64,000 nucleotides of DNA from Acidovorax sp. SUPP3334 (GCF_030159055.1 NZ_BQXQ01000009.1:62001-126000); one strand, 5' to 3'; counted from the first letter of the stretch, positions 44,462 through 54,088 are shown. The notes: generated by a model from the sequence alone, not told the origin. Numbers and translations are program-made.

Positions 44462-46291
44462 ATGCGCCCCACTGGCGAATCCTCTCCCTCTCCGGGCGCG
44501 ACATCCGCCGCCCGCACCCGCACCGACTGGGCCACGCTCGGGCGGCTCGTTCCCTATCTCTGGCAGTACAAATGGCGGGTGATCGCAGCGCTGGTGTTCG
44601 TCATCGGCGCCAAGGTGGCCAACGTCGGGGTGCCGCTGCTCCTCAAGCAATTGATCGACGCCATGTCGATTTCCCCGGGCGATCCCACCGCCGTCGTCGT
44701 CGTGCCCATGGCGCTGCTGCTGGCCTATGGCGCGCTGCGCCTGTCCACTTCGGTCCTGACCGAACTGCGTGAACTGGTCTTCGCCAAGGCCACGCAGGGC
44801 GCGGCCCGCAGCATCGCGCTGCAGACGTTCGAGCATCTGCATGCCTTGAGCCTGCGGTTCCATCTGGAGCGGCAGACGGGGGGCATGACGCGCGACATCG
44901 AGCGCGGCGTGCGTGGCATCGAATCGCTCATCTCGTTCACCCTGTTCAACATCGGGGCGACGCTGGTCGAGGTGTTTCTCGTGCTCGGCGTGCTCGCGGT
45001 GAAGTTCGATGCATGGTTCGCCTGGATCACGCTGGGTGCGCTGGGGCTGTACATCCTGTTCACGGTGCTGCTGACCGAATGGCGCACGAAATTTCGCCGC
45101 CAGGCCAATGAATTCGATTCTGCCGCCCATGCGAAGGCCGTGGACTCGCTGCTGAACTACGAAACGGTCAAGTACTTCAACAACGAGGCGTTCGAAGCGC
45201 AGCGCTACGACGAGAGCCTGCAGCGGCTGCGCCATGCACGGCTCAAGAGCCAGACCTCGCTGTCGCTGCTGAATACCGGGCAGCAGCTGATCATCGCCAC
45301 CGGCCTCGTCGCCATGCTCTGGCGCGCCGCGCAAGGGGTGGCCGATGGCCGCATGACGCTGGGCGACCTCGTGATGGTGAACGCCTTCATGATCCAGCTC
45401 TACATTCCGCTCAACTTCCTCGGCGTGATCTACCGCGAGATCAAGCAGAGCCTCACCGACCTGGACAAGATGTTCACGCTGATGGACAAGGACCGCGAAG
45501 TGGCCGACGCCCCGGGCGCGCAGCCGCTGGCGCACCTGGAGCACCCGGCCGTGCGGTTCGAAGACGTGCATTTCGCGTATGAAAGCCGCGCCGGCAGTGC
45601 CCGGCCTATCCTGCACGGCATCAGCTTCGAGATCCCGGCCGGCAAGACGGTGGCGGTGGTAGGGCCGTCGGGCTCTGGAAAGTCCACGCTGGCACGCCTG
45701 CTCTTTCGGTTCTACGACATCCAGTCGGGCCGCATCACGGTGGCGGGGCAGGACATCCAGCGCGTGACGCAGGACAGCCTGCGGCGTGCCATCGGCATCG
45801 TGCCGCAGGACACCGTGCTGTTCAACGACACCATCGCCTACAACATCGCCTATGGGCACCCGGGCGCCAGCCAGGAAGACGTCGAAGCCGCCGCCCAGGC
45901 CGCCCGCATCCATGGCTTCATCGCCGCCACGCCGCTGGGCTACGCCACGCAGGTGGGTGAGCGGGGCCTCAAGCTGTCCGGTGGTGAAAAGCAGCGCGTG
46001 GCCATTGCGCGCACGCTGCTGAAGAACCCGCCCATCCTGATCTTCGACGAGGCCACGTCCGCGCTCGACTCCGCCAACGAACGCGCGATCCAGGCCGAAC
46101 TGAAAAGCGCGGCGCGCAACAAGACGGCCCTGGTGATCGCGCACCGCCTCTCCACGGTGGTCGATGCGCACGAGATTCTGGTGATGGAGGCCGGCCGAAT
46201 CATCGAGCGCGGCACCCATGCAGCGCTGCTGGAGCGCAATGGGCGCTACGCCAGCATGTGGGCGCTGCAGCAAAGCGGCGAAGCGGGCTGA
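44462..46291 (+). CDS. Atm1-type ABC transporter (fused membrane and ATPase domains)
   Basis: 609 residues. Six membrane helices in the first 330 residues with Atm1/HMT1 hallmarks (ALQTFEHLHALSLRFHLERQTG, NYETVKYFNNEAFEAQRYDE), then the ATPase with Walker [10 protein letters not shown], signature LSGGEKQR, and Walker B ILIFDEATSALD. Homologues export glutathione-linked or metal conjugates. Works as a homodimer. Confidence 0.93.
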   Translation: MRPTGESSPSPGATSAARTRTDWATLGRLVPYLWQYKWRVIAALVFVIGAKVANVGVPLLLKQLIDAMSISPGDPTAVVVVPMALLLAYGALRLSTSVLTELRELVFAKATQGAARSIALQTFEHLHALSLRFHLERQTGGMTRDIERGVRGIESLISFTLFNIGATLVEVFLVLGVLAVKFDAWFAWITLGALGLYILFTVLLTEWRTKFRRQANEFDSAAHAKAVDSLLNYETVKYFNNEAFEAQRYDESLQRLRHARLKSQTSLSLLNTGQQLIIATGLVAMLWRAAQGVADGRMTLGDLVMVNAFMIQLYIPLNFLGVIYREIKQSLTDLDKMFTLMDKDREVADAPGAQPLAHLEHPAVRFEDVHFAYESRAGSARPILHGISFEIPAGKTVAVVGPSGSGKSTLARLLFRFYDIQSGRITVAGQDIQRVTQDSLRRAIGIVPQDTVLFNDTIAYNIAYGHPGASQEDVEAAAQAARIHGFIAATPLGYATQVGERGLKLSGGEKQRVAIARTLLKNPPILIFDEATSALDSANERAIQAELKSAARNKTALVIAHRLSTVVDAHEILVMEAGRIIERGTHAALLERNGRYASMWALQQSGEAG

Positions 46292-46306
46292 TCGGTGCGC
46301 TCAGGC

Positions 46307-46336
46307 CCTGGCGCTGCTTGTAAGAAGCGCGCCAGG
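46307..46336. terminator. Hairpin between convergent genes
   Basis: CCTGGCGC / GCGCCAGG stem with an inner GCTT/AAGC pairing, between the Atm1-like stop (46291) and the dctP stop (46348). No U-tract. Confidence 0.4.
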
Positions 46337-46347
46337 CGTGCGCTGCC

Positions 46348-47379
46348 TCAGGGCTTGCGCGCGGCGATGGCCTTTTCGGCCTGGTCCACCAGGTCGGCGC
46401 CGATCTGGCCCTTCCACTTGTCGAACACCGGCCGCGTGGCTTTCACGAAGGATTCCCGCTCTGCCGGACTGAGCTGGGTCACCGTCACCCCGTGGCTGGC
46501 GATTTCCTTGAGCAGTGGCTTGTCGGCCTCGACCATGCCCTTGCGCGCGATGGCGATCTCTTCCTTGCCGGCGTCGATGGCCGCCTGCTTGACGATCTCG
46601 CGGTCAGCGGGTGTCCAGCTGTTCCAGATGTCCTTGTTGACCACGAAGATCAACGGGTCGTTGATGTAGCCCCACATGGTCACGTGTTTTTGCGCCACGG
46701 TGTAGAGCTTGGCGGCCATGTAGACGGAGACCGGGTTTTCCTGGCCATCGACGGCGCTGCTGGCCATGGCGGGCTGGGCGTCGGCCCAGCTCATCTGCGT
46801 GGGGTTGGCGCCCAGCGCCGTGAAGGTGTCCAGGAACAGGGGTGAGCCGACCACGCGGATCTTCAGCCCCTTCAGGTCTTCGGGGGACTTGATGGCCTTC
46901 TTGGAGTTGGAGATTTCACGGTAGCCGTTCTCGCCCCAGGCCAGCGGCATGACGCCCGCCTTTTCCAGCGTCTGGAAGATGCTCCTGCCGACCTCGCCCT
47001 GGGTCACCGCGTCCACAGCCGCATAGTCCGGAAACAGGAAGGGCAGCGAAAACAGGTTGAGCGGCTTGACCTGGGGCGACCAATTGATGGTCGAGCCCAC
47101 GGCCATGTCGATCACGCCCTGGCGCAGCGCGCTGAATTCGCGCGTCTGGTCGCCCTGGATCAGCGAAACGCCGGGGTACAGCTTGATGTTGATGCGCCCT
47201 TGCGTGCGCTCGCGGACCTTGTTGGCCCACAGCTCGCCGCCCTTGCCCCATGGAAAGGCGGTGCCCAGCACCAGCGACATGCGGTATTCGCTTTTGTAGT
47301 TTTGCGCCAGGGCCGGCGTGGCGAAGGCCAGTGCGGCGGCGGCAGCGACGGCGCTGGTGAGGAAGGTGCGCAGTTTCAT
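46348..47379 (-). CDS. dctP: TRAP transporter solute-binding protein (DctP family)
   Basis: 343 residues. Sec signal peptide of about 25 residues (ends ALA|Q). DctP fold marks: GVSLIQGDQTREFSALRQGVIDMAVGS, FLFPDYAAVDAV, LKGLKIRVVGSPLF and QENPVSVYMAAKLYTV. Periplasmic receptor for an organic acid. Third gene of the dctQ-dctM-dctP unit on the minus strand, 43 bp after dctM. Confidence 0.94.
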   Translation of the reverse strand: MKLRTFLTSAVAAAAALAFATPALAQNYKSEYRMSLVLGTAFPWGKGGELWANKVRERTQGRINIKLYPGVSLIQGDQTREFSALRQGVIDMAVGSTINWSPQVKPLNLFSLPFLFPDYAAVDAVTQGEVGRSIFQTLEKAGVMPLAWGENGYREISNSKKAIKSPEDLKGLKIRVVGSPLFLDTFTALGANPTQMSWADAQPAMASSAVDGQENPVSVYMAAKLYTVAQKHVTMWGYINDPLIFVVNKDIWNSWTPADREIVKQAAIDAGKEEIAIARKGMVEADKPLLKEIASHGVTVTQLSPAERESFVKATRPVFDKWKGQIGADLVDQAEKAIAARKP

Positions 47380-47422
47380 GGTTTCAGTCTCCTGGTTTTC
47401 TCGGAAAAGGGCGGGGCAACCG

Positions 47423-48721
47423 TCAGTAGCCCAGGCGGGCGGGCAGCCACAGTGCCAGTTGCGGGAAGGCGATGACCAGCACCATGACGACGAACATCGC
47501 CAGGAGCATGGGCCCGACCCAGCGCACGGTGGATTCCATGCGCACGCCAGCGATGCGGCACGACACCATGAGGTTCACGGCCAGCGGCGGGGTGAACTGG
47601 CCCAGCGCGACCTTGAGCGTGAGGATGACGCCGAACCACACCGGGTCCCACTGGTAGTGCTGCATGATGGGCAGCAGCAGCGGCACGAAGATGAGAAAGA
47701 TCGAAATGCCGTCCAGGAACATGCCCACCGTGATGAGCAGCAGGATCAGCAGCGCCATCACGCCGTACTCGCCCAGGCCCGAGTTCACGATGGCCGTCGC
47801 CACCGGATCGATCACGCCCAGCGTGGACAGCGAGAACGCGAAGATGCCGGCCAGCGACACCACCAGCAGGATCACGGCGGAGAGTTCGCCGGCTTCGCGC
47901 AGGATGGGGAACAGGTCGCGCACCTTGATCGTGCGGTGGACGCACATGCCCACGAACAGGCCGTAGAACACCGCCACCACCGCGGCCTCGGTGGGCGTGA
48001 ACCATCCGGCGCGCATGCCGCCCAGGATCAGCACCGGCGCGGCCAGGCCCCAGGACGCATCGCGCAGGCTGCGCCAAAAGGGCGGGCGCGGCATGGAGGA
48101 TTCGAGCGCTCCCATCTTGTGCCGGCGGGCCAGCCACACGGCCGGCACGATCAGCGCGATGCCAGCGAGCACGCCCGGAATCATGCCGGCCGCGAACAGC
48201 GCCGGCACCGAGGCGCCTGGCACCAGCACCGAATAGATGATGAATGCGACCGACGGAGGGATCAGGATGTCGGTGGCTGCCGCAGCGCCCACCACGCTGG
48301 CCGAGAACGAACCGGGGTAGCCCGCACGCGACATGGCCGCGATCATCACGCCGCCCACGGCCGCGGCGTTGGCCGGGCCGGAGCCGGAAATCCCGCCCAG
48401 GAACATGGCCACGGCGATGGCCACCAGCGGCAGCATGCCCGGGCCGCGGCCCACGATGGCCACCGCGAAGTTCACGAGCCGCAGTGCCACGCCCGAGCGG
48501 TCGAAGATCGAGCCCACGAGCACGAACATGGGAATGGCCAGCAACGGGTACTTGCCCAGGCCGGCATAGAAGTTCTGCGGCACGGCCAGCAGGCCGAACC
48601 ACTGGCTGTCGGCATTGGCCAGCGCGATGGCTGTCACGCCGGCCAGGCCCAGGGACGCGCCGATCGGCACGCCCACGAACATCATGGCGAGGAACGCCAC
48701 GAACAGCAGGGTGGCGATCAT
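47423..48721 (-). CDS. dctM: TRAP transporter large permease DctM
   Basis: 432 residues, about 12 membrane helices. Family signatures FVGVPIGASLGLAGV, MFLGGISGSGPANAAAVGG, LIPPSVAFIIYSVL and FLDGISIFLIFVPLLLPI. Carries sodium-coupled transport of the DctP ligand. ATG at 48721 overlaps dctQ by 4 bp. Confidence 0.95.
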   Translation of the reverse strand: MIATLLFVAFLAMMFVGVPIGASLGLAGVTAIALANADSQWFGLLAVPQNFYAGLGKYPLLAIPMFVLVGSIFDRSGVALRLVNFAVAIVGRGPGMLPLVAIAVAMFLGGISGSGPANAAAVGGVMIAAMSRAGYPGSFSASVVGAAAATDILIPPSVAFIIYSVLVPGASVPALFAAGMIPGVLAGIALIVPAVWLARRHKMGALESSMPRPPFWRSLRDASWGLAAPVLILGGMRAGWFTPTEAAVVAVFYGLFVGMCVHRTIKVRDLFPILREAGELSAVILLVVSLAGIFAFSLSTLGVIDPVATAIVNSGLGEYGVMALLILLLITVGMFLDGISIFLIFVPLLLPIMQHYQWDPVWFGVILTLKVALGQFTPPLAVNLMVSCRIAGVRMESTVRWVGPMLLAMFVVMVLVIAFPQLALWLPARLGY

Positions 48722-49275
48722 TCGTCGGCGGCCTGTCGGCCCGGCGATGGGGCCGCGCGGCCCCGCCGGATGAACAGGCCGACTGCGCGCCAGGTGATCA
48801 GCGCGGACAGCAGCGGCAGCCACACCGAATACCACCATTGCGGCACACCGATGCCGGGCGAGGTTTCGCCGAAGCGGTAGTCGTCCCACACCACGCGCAC
48901 GCTCAGCACGGCGATCACGCCGAAAAGCAGCGCCACCATCAGCGCCCCGAAGCGCGCCAGGCCGTGCCGCCGCGCGGCCGAGCCGCCTTCGGCGAACCAT
49001 TCGATGCGGATGTGCTGGTCGCGCGCGACGGCGGCAGAGCCCGCCACCAGCGCCAGAACGATCATGAGAAAGACCGAAATCTCTTCGGTCCAGGCGAAAG
49101 AGGAGTTGGTGAAATAGCGCACCAGCACGTTGGCGAAGGTGATGAGGGCCAGGGCCGCCATCACGATGACGGTGAGCCAGTCTTCGATGCGCAGGGAACG
49201 GGGGGTGTCGTCGTCAGGCTTGGCGACGGGTGCGGCGCCATGGGGCGAAGGCCCGGACGGGGGAGGTAGGGGCAT
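48718..49275 (-). CDS. dctQ: TRAP transporter small permease DctQ
   Basis: 185 residues with four membrane helices. LRIEDWLTVIVMAALALITFANVLVRY and FAWTEEISVFLMIVLALVAG are typical DctQ segments, as is RDQHIRIEWF. The ATG at 49275 is used; a TTG at 49302 would extend it by nine residues. A divergent LysR gene starts 200 bp away. Confidence 0.9.
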   Translation of the reverse strand: MPLPPPSGPSPHGAAPVAKPDDDTPRSLRIEDWLTVIVMAALALITFANVLVRYFTNSSFAWTEEISVFLMIVLALVAGSAAVARDQHIRIEWFAEGGSAARRHGLARFGALMVALLFGVIAVLSVRVVWDDYRFGETSPGIGVPQWWYSVWLPLLSALITWRAVGLFIRRGRAAPSPGRQAADE

Positions 49276-49386
49276 GGGAGGCAGAGGGGTCAGGGAGATC
49301 AAACAACGTGGCGATGCAGGTCACTCTGCCCACCGGCCTTGTGCGCCAGGGGCCCGGACGGGCGGCGTTCGGAACGCCGAAGGCCA

Positions 49387-49399
49387 TTTTGCAAGCAAA
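49387..49399. promoter_or_regulatory. Possible LysR-type binding site
   Basis: TTTTGCAAGCAAA fits T-N11-A and contains the perfect dyad TTTGC-AA-GCAAA. It is centred about 80 bp before the LysR start, between that gene and the divergent TRAP operon. A second small inverted repeat (GGCGTT CGG AACGCC, 49364-49378) lies nearby. Confidence 0.35.
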
Positions 49400-49475
49400 C
49401 GTGCCAGCGTCCGGTGCAGGGTTTCCCCAGGGCGTTGAGCAGGAGGGGCATGCGCTCGCCCCGATAATGCGCGCC

Positions 49476-50414
49476 ATGGAAACCAAGTGGCTCGAGGATT
49501 TCGTCAGCCTCGCGGAAACGCGCAGCTTCAGCCGGTCGGCGCAGTTGCGCCATGTGACCCAGCCAGCGTTCTCGCGCCGCATCCAGGCGCTCGAGGCCTG
49601 GGCCGGCACCGATCTGGTGGACCGCAGTTCCTACCCGACCCGGCTCACGCCCGCGGGCAAGACCCTTTACGAAGAGGCGCTGGAGATGCTGCAGGCCATG
49701 CAGAACACCCGTGCCATGCTGCGGGCCCACACCAGCGCCGGCAAGGACATGATCGAGTTCGCGGTGCCCCATACGCTGGCGTTCACGTTCTTTCCCGCAT
49801 GGCTGTCGAGCCTTCGCGAGCGCTTCGGGCCCGTCAAGAGCCGCCTGATCGCCCTCAACGTGCACGACGCCGTATTGCGCCTGGTGGAAGGAGGGTGCGA
49901 TCTGCTGATCGCCTACCACCACCCCTCGCAGCCGTTCCAGCTCGATGCCGACCGCTACGAGATGGTGACGCTGGGCCAGGAAATCCTCTCGCCCTATTCC
50001 CGCGCCAATGCCGAAGGCCAGCCGCTGTTCAGCCTGCCGGGCCGTGCCAGCGATCCGTTGCCCTATCTGGGGTATGCGCCCGGTGCGTATCTGGGCCGCG
50101 TGACGGAATTGATCCTTAAACAGTCGAGCACGGCCATCCACCTGGACCGTGTCTATGAGACCGACATGGCGGAGGGGCTCAAGGCCATGGCCGTGGAAGG
50201 GCACGGGGTCGCCTTCCTTCCGCACAGCGCCGTCAAAAAGGAACTCCGCTCCCGCCGCCTGGTGAGCGCCGCTCCACCGGGGGTGGAGGATTTGCAGATG
50301 GCGATGGAGGTGCGCGCCTACCGCGAGAAGCCGTCGGGCAAAGAGCCCTCCAAGGGCATCGTGCAATCGCTGTGGACCTACCTGCAGGCCCACGGTACGG
50401 ACAAGCCCCTTTGA
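49476..50414 (+). CDS. LysR-family transcriptional regulator
   Basis: 312 residues. N-terminal winged helix (WLEDFVSLAETRSFSRSAQL, TQPAFSRRIQALEAWAG, LTPAGKTLYEEA), then a ligand-binding domain. Divergent arrangement with dctQMP suggests control of TRAP uptake by its substrate, the usual LysR pattern. It could instead act on the following amino-acid uptake operon, which however has its own sigma-54-like promoter. Confidence 0.92.
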   Translation: METKWLEDFVSLAETRSFSRSAQLRHVTQPAFSRRIQALEAWAGTDLVDRSSYPTRLTPAGKTLYEEALEMLQAMQNTRAMLRAHTSAGKDMIEFAVPHTLAFTFFPAWLSSLRERFGPVKSRLIALNVHDAVLRLVEGGCDLLIAYHHPSQPFQLDADRYEMVTLGQEILSPYSRANAEGQPLFSLPGRASDPLPYLGYAPGAYLGRVTELILKQSSTAIHLDRVYETDMAEGLKAMAVEGHGVAFLPHSAVKKELRSRRLVSAAPPGVEDLQMAMEVRAYREKPSGKEPSKGIVQSLWTYLQAHGTDKPL

Positions 50415-50551
50415 CGCGGTAGGCGCGTTATGTGTCAATTGCATAATTCCACAGAGCAATTGGCATTGGAAAGACGTTGTGTCGGGACGTACATTCCGTC
50501 CCGGCGTCCGGAGCGAAGCGCAAAAGCCTTCGCCCAACAGAGAGGCCCGGC

Positions 50552-50568
50552 CTGGCACGGTGTTTGCT
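50552..50568 (+). promoter_or_regulatory. Sigma-54 (RpoN) promoter before the amino-acid uptake genes
   Basis: CTGGCACGGTGTTTGCT matches the sigma-54 -24/-12 consensus (YTGGCACG-N4-TTGCW) at every defined position, with the right spacing. It ends 32 bp before the ATG at 50601, leaving room for a transcription start near 50579. An upstream activator, NtrC or a dicarboxylate/glutamate sensor, would be needed. Confidence 0.8.
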
Positions 50569-50600
50569 CGGGTTAGAACTTACGAACTTTGAGACAAGCC

Positions 50601-51491
50601 ATGAAAACATTCCGCTGGAAGCCCGTAGGGGTCGCCGCAGCCTTGTGCTGGTGGGGCATGGCTGTCTCCGCCCAAGGGCTGCTGGACCGTGTGTCAGCGG
50701 GCGGCAAGCTGGTTCTGGCTTACCGCGAATCCTCGGTGCCCTTTTCCTATGTGGATGGCGGCAAGCCCATCGGCTATGCCGTGGACCTGTGCCAGCGGAT
50801 CGCCGAGGTCGTTCGCAAGAAGACCGGCCGCAAGGACATGGAGGTGGAATTCGTGCCGGTCACTTCGGCCAACCGCCTCGAAACCATCGAAAAGGGCCGC
50901 GCCGACATGGAGTGCGGCTCCACCACCAACAATGCCGAGCGCCGCCAGGCCGTGGCGTTCACCGTGCCGCATTTCATCACCGGCGCCCGCCTGCTGGTGC
51001 CGGCGCAGAGCAATGTGGACCGCATCGAAGACCTGAGCGGCAAGAAGCTCGTCTCGACCAAGGGCTCCACGCCGCTCAAGGCCGCGCAGCAGATCAACCG
51101 CGAGCGCCTGCTGCAGATCAACGTCATCGAAGCCCCCGACCACGCCAAAGCCGTCGAAATGGTGGAAAAGGGCGAGGCCGACGCCTTCGCCATGGACGAT
51201 GTGCTGCTGTACGGCCTGGCTTCCAACCGGCCCAACCCCGCTGCGCTCAAGGTGGTCGGCAAGTTCATCACCACCGAGCCGCTGGCGATCATGCTGCCCA
51301 AGAACGATCCCGCGTTCAAGAAGCTGGTGGACGACGAAATGCGCCGCCTCATCACCAGCCGCGAGATCTACCCCATCTACGACAAGTGGTTCACGCAACC
51401 CATACCGCCTTCCAACCGCGCGCTCAATCTTCCCGTGAGCTATCTCTTGAGGGATTTCTGGAGATACCCCACCGACCAGGTTCCGTTTTGA
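50601..51491 (+). CDS. Amino-acid ABC transporter solute-binding protein, first paralogue
   Basis: 296 residues. Signal peptide of about 24 residues (ends VSA|Q). Family 3 binding-protein marks: FSYVDGGKPIGYAVDLCQRIAEVV, MEVEFVPVTSANRLETIEKGRADMECGSTTNN and FAMDDVLLYGLA, ending in YPIYDKWFTQPIPPSN. Closely related to the next gene, sharing the order and the CGSTTNNA motif. Likely a glutamate/aspartate receptor. ATG at 50601 preferred over TTG at 50589. Confidence 0.92.
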   Translation: MKTFRWKPVGVAAALCWWGMAVSAQGLLDRVSAGGKLVLAYRESSVPFSYVDGGKPIGYAVDLCQRIAEVVRKKTGRKDMEVEFVPVTSANRLETIEKGRADMECGSTTNNAERRQAVAFTVPHFITGARLLVPAQSNVDRIEDLSGKKLVSTKGSTPLKAAQQINRERLLQINVIEAPDHAKAVEMVEKGEADAFAMDDVLLYGLASNRPNPAALKVVGKFITTEPLAIMLPKNDPAFKKLVDDEMRRLITSREIYPIYDKWFTQPIPPSNRALNLPVSYLLRDFWRYPTDQVPF

Positions 51492-51612
51492 GCAAGGTTT
51501 TTTGCTGCGCTTCCCCGATGTTCCGGGTATTCGGCATGGTGGCGGATTCCGCCCTGTGCCACTATCTAGAACGATTCTTTCCCTCGCATCCGTAAGTTCT
51601 TAGGAGATCCTG

Positions 51613-52515
51613 ATGAAGAAACATTTGCTGGCAGTCGCCATCACCGCCCTGGCCGCAGGCAGCGCTTTCGCGCAAGCCAACGACACGCTGGCCAAGATCA
51701 AGGCCTCCGGCACGATCACCGAAGGCGTGCGCGAATCTTCCGGTCTTTCGTACACCCTGGGTGACGGCAAGTACACGGGCTTTCACTACGATGTCTGCGC
51801 CAAGGTCATCGCCGACGTGCAAAAGCAGCTGGGCCTGTCCAAGCTGGACGTCAAGTACCAGCCCGTGACGTCGCAAAACCGCATTCCCCTGGTGCAAAAC
51901 GGCACGGTGGACATCGAGTGCGGCTCCACCACCAACAACGCGGCCCGCCAGAAGGACGTCGCCTTCGCGGTCACGACCTATGTCGAAGAAGTGCGCATCG
52001 CCGTCAAGGCCGATTCGGGCATCACCGGCATCAAGGACCTGAACGGCAAGAACATCGCCACCACCACCGGCACCACCTCGGTGCAGACGCTGCGCAAGAA
52101 CAAGCGCGCCGAAGGCCTGACGTTCAAGGAAGTGTTCGGCAAGGACCACTCCGACAGCTTCCTGCTGCTGGAATCCGGCCGCGCCGACGCGTTCATCATG
52201 GACGGTTCGATCCTGGCCTCCAACATCGCCAAGTCCAAGAGCCCGGGCGATTTCAAGATCGTCGGCGAAGTGCTGAGCGTGGAACCCATCGCCATCATGA
52301 TCCGCAAGGACGACCCGGCCTTCAAGAAGGCCGTGGACGACAGCATCAAGGCCCAGATCAAGTCCGGCGACATGGCCAAGCTGTATGACAAGTGGTTCAT
52401 GCAACCCGTGCCACCGAACAACGTGAAGATCGGCCTGCCATTGAGCGAAGCGACCAAGGCCGCCTGGGCGAACCCCAACGACAAGCCCATGGAAGAGTAC
52501 GCGACCAAGGACTGA
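51613..52515 (+). CDS. gltI: Glutamate/aspartate ABC transporter solute-binding protein
   Basis: 300 residues. Signal peptide of about 20 residues (ends AFA|Q). GKYTGFHYDVCAKVIADVQKQ, VDIECGSTTNNAARQKDVAFA and FIMDGSILASNIA are typical of GltI. Good TAGGAG ribosome site. Followed by an intrinsic terminator before the permease genes, which would raise the amount of binding protein relative to membrane components. Confidence 0.92.
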   Translation: MKKHLLAVAITALAAGSAFAQANDTLAKIKASGTITEGVRESSGLSYTLGDGKYTGFHYDVCAKVIADVQKQLGLSKLDVKYQPVTSQNRIPLVQNGTVDIECGSTTNNAARQKDVAFAVTTYVEEVRIAVKADSGITGIKDLNGKNIATTTGTTSVQTLRKNKRAEGLTFKEVFGKDHSDSFLLLESGRADAFIMDGSILASNIAKSKSPGDFKIVGEVLSVEPIAIMIRKDDPAFKKAVDDSIKAQIKSGDMAKLYDKWFMQPVPPNNVKIGLPLSEATKAAWANPNDKPMEEYATKD

Positions 52516-52538
52516 GCGCCCCGGCGCCCGCTTGCATC

Positions 52539-52568
52539 AAACGCCCACCGCCCGGTGGGCGTTTGTTT
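52539..52568 (+). terminator. Intra-operon terminator after gltI
   Basis: AAACGCCCACC / GGTGGGCGTTT, 11-bp stem with a GCCC loop, followed by GTTTGTTTG. Probably partial, since the permease and ATPase genes that complete the transporter lie just downstream. Confidence 0.85.
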
Positions 52569-52639
52569 GTTCTCCCCGGCAGGGATGCCCGGGATGGGGC
52601 GTCAAGTTTGAAGACAACGAGATTTGAGAAGGATTTCCC

Positions 52640-53371
52640 ATGGGATCAAATTGGGATTGGCAAGTCTTCCTGCAGGACCCGGGGGGTGAATACCCGACCT
52701 ACCTCCAGTGGATGCTTTCTGCATGGGGCTGGACGGTGTCGGTGGCCTTGCTGGCACTGGTGATCGCCCTGGTGATGGGCTCGCTCATCGGCACGCTGCG
52801 CACGCTGCCCGACAACAAGGTGCTGGTCGGCTTCGGCAATGCCTGGGTCGAGCTCTTTCGGAACATTCCGCTGCTCGTGCAGATTTTTCTTTGGTACCAC
52901 GTGCTGCCTGCGATCTTTCCGGTGCTCAAGGGCGTCTCGGGCTTCATCCTCGTGGTGCTGGCGCTGGGCTTCTTCACGTCGGCACGGATCGCCGAGCAGG
53001 TGAGGGCGGGCATCCAGGCTTTGCCGCGCGGCCAGCGCTACGCGGGCATGGCCATGGGCTTCACCACCGTGCAGTACTACCGCTACGTGCTCCTGCCGAT
53101 GGCGTTTCGCATCATCATTCCTCCGCTCACGAGCGAGACGATGAACATCTTCAAGAACTCGTCCGTGGCCTTCGCCGTGTCGGTGGCCGAACTGACGATG
53201 TTCGCGATGCAGGCGCAGGAAGAAACCTCGCGCGGCATCGAAATCTACCTGGCCGTGACCGGCCTGTACGTGGTGTCTGCCTTCGCCATCAACCGCATCA
53301 TGGCCTTCATCGAAAAGCGCACGCGCGTGCCCGGCCTGATCGTGTCCAGCGGCGCGGGGGGAGGTCACTGA
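52640..53371 (+). CDS. gltJ: Glutamate/aspartate ABC transporter permease
   Basis: 243 residues with about five membrane helices and the permease-ATPase contact (EAA-like) loop in the YRYVLLPMAFRIIIPPLTSE region. Opening GSNWDWQVFLQ and VELFRNIPLLVQIFLWYHVLP are characteristic of GltJ. Pairs with GltK. Confidence 0.94.
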   Translation: MGSNWDWQVFLQDPGGEYPTYLQWMLSAWGWTVSVALLALVIALVMGSLIGTLRTLPDNKVLVGFGNAWVELFRNIPLLVQIFLWYHVLPAIFPVLKGVSGFILVVLALGFFTSARIAEQVRAGIQALPRGQRYAGMAMGFTTVQYYRYVLLPMAFRIIIPPLTSETMNIFKNSSVAFAVSVAELTMFAMQAQEETSRGIEIYLAVTGLYVVSAFAINRIMAFIEKRTRVPGLIVSSGAGGGH

Positions 53372-53372
53372 C

Positions 53373-54065
53373 ATGATGAATCTCGACCTTTCCTTCTACA
53401 GCTGGGACATCATCAGCAAGTTCGTCGTCAAGGGCTTCTACTTCAGCATCATGCTGACGCTGATCGCCACGATCGGCGGCATCCTGCTGGGCACCGTGCT
53501 GGCGCTGATGCGCCTGTCGGGCAAGAAGTGGCTGGACGCGCCCGCCACGTTCTATGTCAACGGCATGCGCAGCATTCCGCTGGTGATGGTGATCCTGTGG
53601 TTCTTCCTGCTGGTGCCGGCCTCGTTCTACGCGGCGCTGCCTGGTGGAATCGGCACGAGCTACCGGTCCGAGCTGTCGGCCGTGATCACCTTCATCGCCT
53701 TCGAGGCCGCGTACTTCAGTGAAATCATGCGTGCCGGGATCCAGTCGATCTCGCGCGGGCAGGTGTTCGCGGGCCAGGCGCTGGGGATGACCTACGGGCA
53801 GAACATGAAGCTCGTGATCCTGCCGCAGGCGTTCCGCAACATGCTGCCGGTGCTGCTCACGCAGACCATCATCCTGTTCCAGGACACCTCGCTGGTCTAT
53901 GCCATCGGCGCCTACGACATGCTCAAGGGCTTCGAGACGGCGGGCAAGAACTATGGCCGGCCGATCGAGGCCTATCTGCTGGCGGCTGTCGTGTACTTCG
54001 TGATGTGCTTTGCACTGTCTTGGTTCGTGAAGCGCCTGCATCGGAAAATCGCCATCATCCGCTGA
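53373..54065 (+). CDS. gltK: Glutamate/aspartate ABC transporter permease
   Basis: 230 residues, about five membrane helices. [20 protein letters not shown] and [25 protein letters not shown] (contact loop) identify it. Starts one base after gltJ ends. A second ATG follows immediately. Confidence 0.94.
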   Translation: MMNLDLSFYSWDIISKFVVKGFYFSIMLTLIATIGGILLGTVLALMRLSGKKWLDAPATFYVNGMRSIPLVMVILWFFLLVPASFYAALPGGIGTSYRSELSAVITFIAFEAAYFSEIMRAGIQSISRGQVFAGQALGMTYGQNMKLVILPQAFRNMLPVLLTQTIILFQDTSLVYAIGAYDMLKGFETAGKNYGRPIEAYLLAAVVYFVMCFALSWFVKRLHRKIAIIR

Positions 54066-54088
54066 GCGGAAAGAGTGAGGAAAAAGCA

